From UBA5336 sp038745855 (GTDB lineage Bacteria > Pseudomonadota > Alphaproteobacteria > Caulobacterales > Hyphomonadaceae), in assembly GCA_038745855.1 (NCBI GenBank), contig JBCDLC010000039.1, positions 1 to 28,498 of the forward strand: a DNA stretch of 28,498 nt, read 5' to 3'. Each line of letters starts with the position of its first letter. Position 1 is the first letter of the stretch. Both the position numbers and the translations under genes were made by a program. Under the pieces are notes generated by a model. The model did no database searches. It was given only the letters and a program-made list of their open reading frames with translations, and was not told the DNA's origin. Below are positions 24,039 through 28,498 of the stretch, piece after piece.

Positions 24039-25247
24039 ATGTCTGATATCACCTTGTCGACGGCCATTGAGCGGGTCCAGCCCTCTGCAACCATTGCGGT
24101 CAGCACCAAGGCCGCTGAGTTGAAGCGGGCCGGGGTCGATGTGATCGGGTTAGGCGCTGGCGAACCGGACTTCGACACACCCGAGCATATCAAGGCCGCC
24201 GCCATCGAGGCGATCCATGTAGGCAAGACGAAATACACGCCAGCGGACGGCATTCCGGAACTGAAGGATGCCATCTGCGCGAAATTCAAGCGCGACAACG
24301 GCCTCGACTACGCGCCGAACCAGGTGAACGTGTCGCCCGGCGGAAAGCCGGTGATCTTCAACGCTTTCATCGCAACGTTGAACCCCGGTGACGAAGTGAT
24401 CATTCCCGCGCCCTATTGGGTCAGCTATCCGGAGATGGTGCGGGTTACGGGTGCCACGCCGGTCACGGTGCCCTGTGGGGCCAACGCAAGCTACAAGATC
24501 TCCCCCGAGGCCCTTGAGGCCGCCATCACGCCCAACACGCGTTGGTTGGTGCTCAATTCACCCTCCAACCCCACGGGCAACGCCTATTCCCGGGATGAAC
24601 TTCGGGCGCTCGCTGACGTCCTGCTCCGTCATCCCCAGGTCATGGTGCTGACCGACGATATGTATGAGCACCTTGTCTATGATGGGTTCGACTTCGCAAC
24701 AATCGCCCAGGTGGAACCCCAGCTCTATGACCGGACGCTGACGATGAACGGGGTGTCGAAGGCCTATGCCATGACCGGCTGGCGGATCGGCTACGCCGCG
24801 GGGCCAAAGCCATTGATCGATACGATGCGGAAGGTGATGAGCCAATCGACCTCGAACCCATGCTCGATCAGCCAGTGGGCGGCGGTCGCAGCCCTGAACG
24901 GATCCCATGATTTCCTTGAAGAGCGGAACGCGGTATTCAAACAGCGGCGCGACATGGTCGTTGCCGGCCTTAACGCCGCCGATGGGCTCCACTGCGACAC
25001 GCCAGAAGGGGCATTCTATGTCTATCCGTCCTGTGCAGGCCTGATCGGAAAGACCTCCAAGGGCGGCCGTTTGCTCGAAACGGATGCCGATGTGGCAGAG
25101 GCCATGCTGGAGGAAGTGAACGTGGCCGTGGTCTTCGGGGCCGCCTTCGGCCTGTCGCCTGCTTTCAGGATTTCCTACGCCACCTCGAACGCAGCGCTCG
25201 AAAAGGCGATTGACCGCATACAGAGCTTTTGCGGGACCGCTTCCTGA
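24039..25247 (+). CDS. aatA: Aspartate aminotransferase (class I PLP enzyme)
   Basis: It interconverts aspartate and 2-oxoglutarate with oxaloacetate and glutamate. 402 residues from the ATG at 24039, which has GGAGGT at ideal spacing. The frame starts at a TTG 12 bases earlier, which is less likely. The class I fold is seen in order: VIGLGAGEPDFDTPEHI, APYWVSYPEM, LNSPSNPTGNAYS, LTDDMYEHLVYD and the PLP lysine in NGVSKAYAMTGWRIGYAAG (Lys about 241). The sequence matches the AatA/AspB prokaryotic group; a role with aromatic or branched amino acids cannot be excluded. It ends about 100 bp before the next gene. Confidence 0.93.
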   Translation: MSDITLSTAIERVQPSATIAVSTKAAELKRAGVDVIGLGAGEPDFDTPEHIKAAAIEAIHVGKTKYTPADGIPELKDAICAKFKRDNGLDYAPNQVNVSPGGKPVIFNAFIATLNPGDEVIIPAPYWVSYPEMVRVTGATPVTVPCGANASYKISPEALEAAITPNTRWLVLNSPSNPTGNAYSRDELRALADVLLRHPQVMVLTDDMYEHLVYDGFDFATIAQVEPQLYDRTLTMNGVSKAYAMTGWRIGYAAGPKPLIDTMRKVMSQSTSNPCSISQWAAVAALNGSHDFLEERNAVFKQRRDMVVAGLNAADGLHCDTPEGAFYVYPSCAGLIGKTSKGGRLLETDADVAEAMLEEVNVAVVFGAAFGLSPAFRISYATSNAALEKAIDRIQSFCGTAS

Positions 25248-25347
25248 GCGCGGACACCAGAGGTCTGCACGTCTTCACAATGCCGTTTACAACAGGGTCA
25301 TGTTCGATGTTACAGTCCGACTTCGAATTAAGGGTGGGGACCCTACC

Positions 25348-26238
25348 ATGCATGATGACTGGCGGGAGCGCGCGGAAGCGGTCCTGAGAGGCGGAGAGGC
25401 TGACGGCGACGAAACGGTGCTCAGCGGCGAAGGGGGCACCTTTCCTGTGTTTATGACGGAAAGATCCGTCATAAAGATCTACGATCCACGGGTTCAAAGC
25501 AGCGCCCCCGAAACGTACGACTCAGAGCTGCACGCGCTGACACAGTTTGCGGATGATCCCGAGATCAGGACCCCGCATTTGATCGATCGCGGCGCATTCG
25601 GGCGGGGCGCTGAGGCAAGCCCCTACATCGTCATGTCTCGGATCCCGGGCGCGCCCTGGCGTGAGGTCCGGCCTTCTCCGACGGCGCGGGCTGTGCTCGC
25701 CGCAGACCTTGGCCGGTGTCTGTCCCGGATACATACTCGTGCGGAGATGCCCAGCGATCGTCCCTGGGCCCTGGAAGATGCGGCCATCATTGCCGCCATG
25801 GGGCGGAGCAGCGTGCCCCGGCGTCTCTTCGCAGGCATCCCTGACTTTCTCGACCAGTACGGTGATGCCCGCAGTGTCGCCCTCGTGCATGGCGATCTCA
25901 TGGACCTCCACGTCTTTGTCGAAGCCTCTCGCGTCACCGGTATTATCGATTGGGGCGATGCGATGGTGGCCGACAGGACATTCGAGTTCGCAAAGCTGCA
26001 CCTCGATCTTTTCGAGGCGGACAAGACGCTGTTCGACGTCGCCCTATCCGCCTATGGCTGGGACGACTGGGACGACTTTGCCCCACGTTGCCTGGCCCAG
26101 GCGATCTTGCGACAGGCCCATTGCTGCGCCCAGCATGGCACCTGCGATGTGTTCCACAAGGTTCCGAGCCGGTTTGATATGCGGGCGGCCCAATCGTTGC
26201 CGGACCTGGCAGACATCCTGTTCAGCCTTGACCGTTGA
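25348..26238 (+). CDS. APH-like kinase family protein
   Basis: A 296-residue protein of the aminoglycoside-phosphotransferase-like fold. The likely ATP lysine is in SVIKIYDP (about residue 43) and an alpha-C Glu is near YDSELHAL. The hinge is YIVMSRIPG. The catalytic loop is HGDLMDLH (181-188), with His in place of the metal-binding Asn, and a DWGD follows at 201-204. This His variant also occurs in macrolide phosphotransferases of the Mph type, but no substrate can be called. The start chosen has a GGTGGGG-like element; an upstream ATG at 25300 is possible. It is followed by tRNA-Arg. Confidence 0.8.
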   Translation: MHDDWRERAEAVLRGGEADGDETVLSGEGGTFPVFMTERSVIKIYDPRVQSSAPETYDSELHALTQFADDPEIRTPHLIDRGAFGRGAEASPYIVMSRIPGAPWREVRPSPTARAVLAADLGRCLSRIHTRAEMPSDRPWALEDAAIIAAMGRSSVPRRLFAGIPDFLDQYGDARSVALVHGDLMDLHVFVEASRVTGIIDWGDAMVADRTFEFAKLHLDLFEADKTLFDVALSAYGWDDWDDFAPRCLAQAILRQAHCCAQHGTCDVFHKVPSRFDMRAAQSLPDLADILFSLDR

Positions 26239-26289
26239 TACATTGCGCCCCCCGAGATCTTCGCCTAAACCTCCGCCTATGGCCATTCA

Positions 26290-26366
26290 GGTCCCGTAGC
26301 TCAGCTGGATAGAGCGCTGGCCTCCGAAGCCAGAGGTCACAGGTTCGAATCCTGTCGGGACCGCCA
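26290..26366 (+). tRNA. tRNA-Arg (anticodon CCG)
   Basis: 77 nt with an encoded CCA end. The acceptor stem GGTCCCG/CGGGACC pairs perfectly, with G as the discriminator. The anticodon stem CTGGC/GCCAG holds the loop CTCCGAA, so the anticodon is CCG (reads CGG). The T-arm contains GGTTCGAATCC. There is no integrated-element signature at its 3' end. Confidence 0.97.
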
Positions 26367-26441
26367 TCCACAAAACCTTGCGCCCGCGGGCTCCCGAAAC
26401 CGCAACCCTATGGCTGGGTCCCTACCGGTATAGTTTCGCGG

Positions 26442-28028
26442 TCAAAGGCCCTTTCTCAGCCTGTCGGCGAGGGCGGCGGTGATGGGGTCTTCCGCCTCTG
26501 ACGTGCCGGTCAGAACCGGCTGTAACCGGGCGGCCATGGTCTTGCCGCGCTCGACGCCCCACTGGTCGAAACTGTTCAAGCCCCAGAGTACGCCGGCGAG
26601 GTAGGTCCGGTGCTCATAAAGCGCGATGAGCGCGCCAAGCTTCGCCGCGTCGAAAGCGTCGCAGGAAAGAATGGTCGAGGGACGTCCTCCGGCATGCACC
26701 TTCTGCCGCGCCACCGCGTCGGGAAGGCCCGGCTCCTCAGATCGCACCTCATCGAGGGAGCGGCCATTCGCGAGCACCTCGGCCTGGGCCAGGGCGTGGG
26801 CCATGAGCGCGCGCTTGCCTTCGGGATCGCCGCCCCGGTCGAGGGCGATTATGAATTCAGCCGGGACCGGCTGGGTCCCCTGGTGAAGCCACTGGTGATA
26901 GGAATGTTGCCCGATTGAGCCTTCGCCGCCCCAAACGGCCGGCGCAGTGGGCAGCGGCGCGGGGGTGCCGTCGGGCCGGGCGGACTTGCCGTTGGACTCC
27001 ATCTCAAGCTGCTGGAGATACGTGGGCAGGAAGCGCAGGCGCCGGGCATACGCCAGAACCACCCGCATGGGAAAACCCAGCGCAGACGTGTTCCAGACAT
27101 CGAGCAAGGCGAGGCGCGCCGCGAGATTGTCGTCCATGGGCGCTGTTCTCACATGGGCGTCCATGTCCGCGGCCCCGGCGAGGAAACGGCGGATGGCCTC
27201 CTCGCCCAGGGTGATGAAACAGGCGAGGCTTGCCGCTGACCACAGCGAGAACCGCCCGCCAACACTCAGCGGCATATCGAAGAGGTGAGGCGCTGATCCG
27301 CCTTCCGCGCCTGTTTCCGCCCAGGCCCTGGCCCGTTCGGGGTTTGCCGTGACGAGGGCCAGGTGGTGGTTCGCCCCCTCGCCCAGGCTGCCCGACAGCC
27401 AGGCCCTGGCGCGGCCCAGATTGTAGAGGGTTTCTTCCGTGCCAAAGGATTTGGAGACCCCGATGACGAGGGTCCGGGCCGGATCCAGGCCCCTGAGGGC
27501 GAGGTCAAGATCCAGGGGGTCGAGATTGGCTGCAAAGCGGAGCTCGAAAGCGGTAGACGCTTCGGCCTGGAACGCGTCGGCGATGAGGCGCGGGCCGAAA
27601 TCCGAGCCGCCGATGCCGATATGGACGATGGCGCTGAAGGGCGCGCCGTCGCTTGCGGTCACCGTTCCGTCGCGGATGGCCGCGGCGAAGGCGATCGGTG
27701 CATCGAGGCTTGCGCGGACGGCGGCTGGATCTCCGGAGAGCGCAGGACCCGCGTCGGTCGGTGCGCGCAGGGCCCAGTGGAGGGCAGGGCGGTTCTCCGA
27801 GGGGTTCACGGTGCCCCCATCGAACAACGCCCTTATGGCGCCGGGGATGCCTTGTGCCCCTCCCCAGGAGACGAGGGCCTCGTCTGCCCGTCCGTCGAGC
27901 CGATGACGCGTAAGATCCGCGGTCCAGCCAGCGGCGGAGAAAGCCGCCTGTCCCAGCCGAGCCCTGGCGAGGGCCTTGAGCGGCTGCGCCTTTACCCTGT
28001 CGATATGGTCGCGAAGGGCGTCAATCAT
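26442..28028 (-). CDS. pgi: Glucose-6-phosphate isomerase
   Basis: It interconverts glucose-6-phosphate and fructose-6-phosphate in glycolysis and gluconeogenesis. The start at 28028 (MIDALRDHI) has a GGAG ribosome-binding site about 6 bases upstream; an in-frame ATG at 28040 lacks one. 528 residues. Family segments in order are HIGIGGSDFGPRLI (phosphate binding), VIGVSKSFGTEETL, SVGGRFSLWSAASL, ESNGKSA, QHSYHQWLHQGTQ (catalytic His region) and NSFDQWGVERGK. Divergent from tuf. Confidence 0.96.
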   Translation of the reverse strand: MIDALRDHIDRVKAQPLKALARARLGQAAFSAAGWTADLTRHRLDGRADEALVSWGGAQGIPGAIRALFDGGTVNPSENRPALHWALRAPTDAGPALSGDPAAVRASLDAPIAFAAAIRDGTVTASDGAPFSAIVHIGIGGSDFGPRLIADAFQAEASTAFELRFAANLDPLDLDLALRGLDPARTLVIGVSKSFGTEETLYNLGRARAWLSGSLGEGANHHLALVTANPERARAWAETGAEGGSAPHLFDMPLSVGGRFSLWSAASLACFITLGEEAIRRFLAGAADMDAHVRTAPMDDNLAARLALLDVWNTSALGFPMRVVLAYARRLRFLPTYLQQLEMESNGKSARPDGTPAPLPTAPAVWGGEGSIGQHSYHQWLHQGTQPVPAEFIIALDRGGDPEGKRALMAHALAQAEVLANGRSLDEVRSEEPGLPDAVARQKVHAGGRPSTILSCDAFDAAKLGALIALYEHRTYLAGVLWGLNSFDQWGVERGKTMAARLQPVLTGTSEAEDPITAALADRLRKGL

Positions 28029-28162
28029 GGCAGGCTCCATTGGCCGATAGGCGGGTTACGTTTCACAATCGTGCTGCGATAGCGGGCGCCGGTAAACCGA
28101 ATATGACAACAACGCGCCTGCCAGAGACTGGACGCGCCAGCGAAAAACGCGGGCCTGCCTGC

Positions 28163-28191
28163 TTGAACCGGGCGTGGGTGTGCAGTATGCC
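28163..28191 (+). promoter_or_regulatory. Candidate promoter of tuf
   Basis: TTGAAC and TATGCC are spaced 17 bp apart, about 100 bp before the tuf start. The match to -35/-10 is moderate. A CCCC/GGGG hairpin lies in the leader (28231-28241). Confidence 0.35.
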
Positions 28192-28288
28192 CCCGCGATC
28201 AGAGGCCAGCGTAGGCGGCCCCTTTTGACACCCCGGAGGGGCGTGGCCATCCCACCGCCCCCGCTTTTGGCGCACCAAGGAGGGCCCC

Positions 28289-28498
28289 ATGGGCAAGGAG
28301 AAGTTTGAGCGGAACAAGCCGCACGTGAACATCGGCACGATCGGGCACGTGGACCATGGCAAGACGACGCTGACGGCGGCGATCACGATGGTTCTGGCCG
28401 ATGTGACGGGCGCTGAGAAGCGCTCCTACGAGGACATTGACAGTGCGCCCGAGGAGAAGGCCCGCGGGATCACGATCAACACCGCCCACGTGGAATAC
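28289..28498 (+). CDS. tuf: Translation elongation factor Tu, N-terminal part
   Basis: The first 70 codons of EF-Tu; the window ends inside the gene. The start has an AAGGAGGG Shine-Dalgarno. The GTP-binding loop GHVDHGKT is at residues 19-26, and the segment APEEKARGITINTAHVEY leads into switch I. EF-Tu carries aminoacyl-tRNA to the ribosome. No rps or fusA gene precedes it, so it is probably the tuf copy of the secE-nusG side rather than the str operon; that is inference. Confidence 0.97.
   Translation, partial: MGKEKFERNKPHVNIGTIGHVDHGKTTLTAAITMVLADVTGAEKRSYEDIDSAPEEKARGITINTAHVEY

Noticed and set aside
26367..26441. Attachment site or integrated element at the tRNA-Arg 3' end
   Set aside because: No direct repeat of the tRNA 3' end is visible nearby, no integrase is present, and pgi follows directly.

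Overview
This window is high-GC alphaproteobacterial chromosome. The case rests on a MipZ-type ParA ATPase, which alphaproteobacteria use instead of MinCDE, plus a ClpS-ClpA pair, a short phasin, DUF1489 and DUF1499 proteins, a TrkH K+ transporter and a TonB-dependent receptor. The combination of MipZ, a large TonB receptor and an RcnB-like His-rich protein suggests a Caulobacterales, Parvularculales or Sphingomonadales relative. The exact genus cannot be read from the sequence. No integrase, transposase, CRISPR array or rRNA operon is visible.

Layout: 0.2-1.7 kb holds mipZ and an unknown gene (minus strand). 1.7-5.7 kb holds panC and a TonB-dependent receptor that ends at a strong terminator. 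5.7-9.6 kb is a minus-strand run: a DUF1489 gene, an unknown gene, the tatABC export system and a D-Ala-D-Ala carboxypeptidase. 9.8-13.7 kb is a plus-strand run: a phasin (with its own terminator), a DUF1499 gene and the clpS-clpA protein-degradation pair. 13.7-14.7 kb is a roughly 1 kb stretch with no confident gene. 14.7-16.9 kb carries a DUF2383-like lipoprotein and trkH. 16.9-20 kb is minus strand: a PcfJ-like unknown gene, a tiny ORF with an extreme Shine-Dalgarno and its own terminator, and a His-rich repeat protein with an RcnB-like end. 20-28 kb holds housekeeping genes: arfB (ribosome rescue), an orphan radical SAM enzyme, uvrC, a small membrane protein, an aspartate aminotransferase, an APH-like kinase, tRNA-Arg(CCG) and pgi. 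The first 70 codons of EF-Tu lie at the right edge.

Most genes are core metabolism and maintenance, and I see no intact multi-gene system that is clearly new. The items most worth follow-up are: (1) the 26-codon minus-strand ORF at 18.45-18.53 kb, whose ribosome-binding region matches the complement of the 16S rRNA 3' tail over 17 nt; (2) the eleven 21-nt in-frame repeats encoding a GFHxGHK-type His-rich track in the RcnB-like protein; (3) two sequence motifs shared by the phasin and TonB-receptor upstream regions, one of them a PhaR-box-like palindrome; (4) the unexplained 13.7-14.7 kb stretch.
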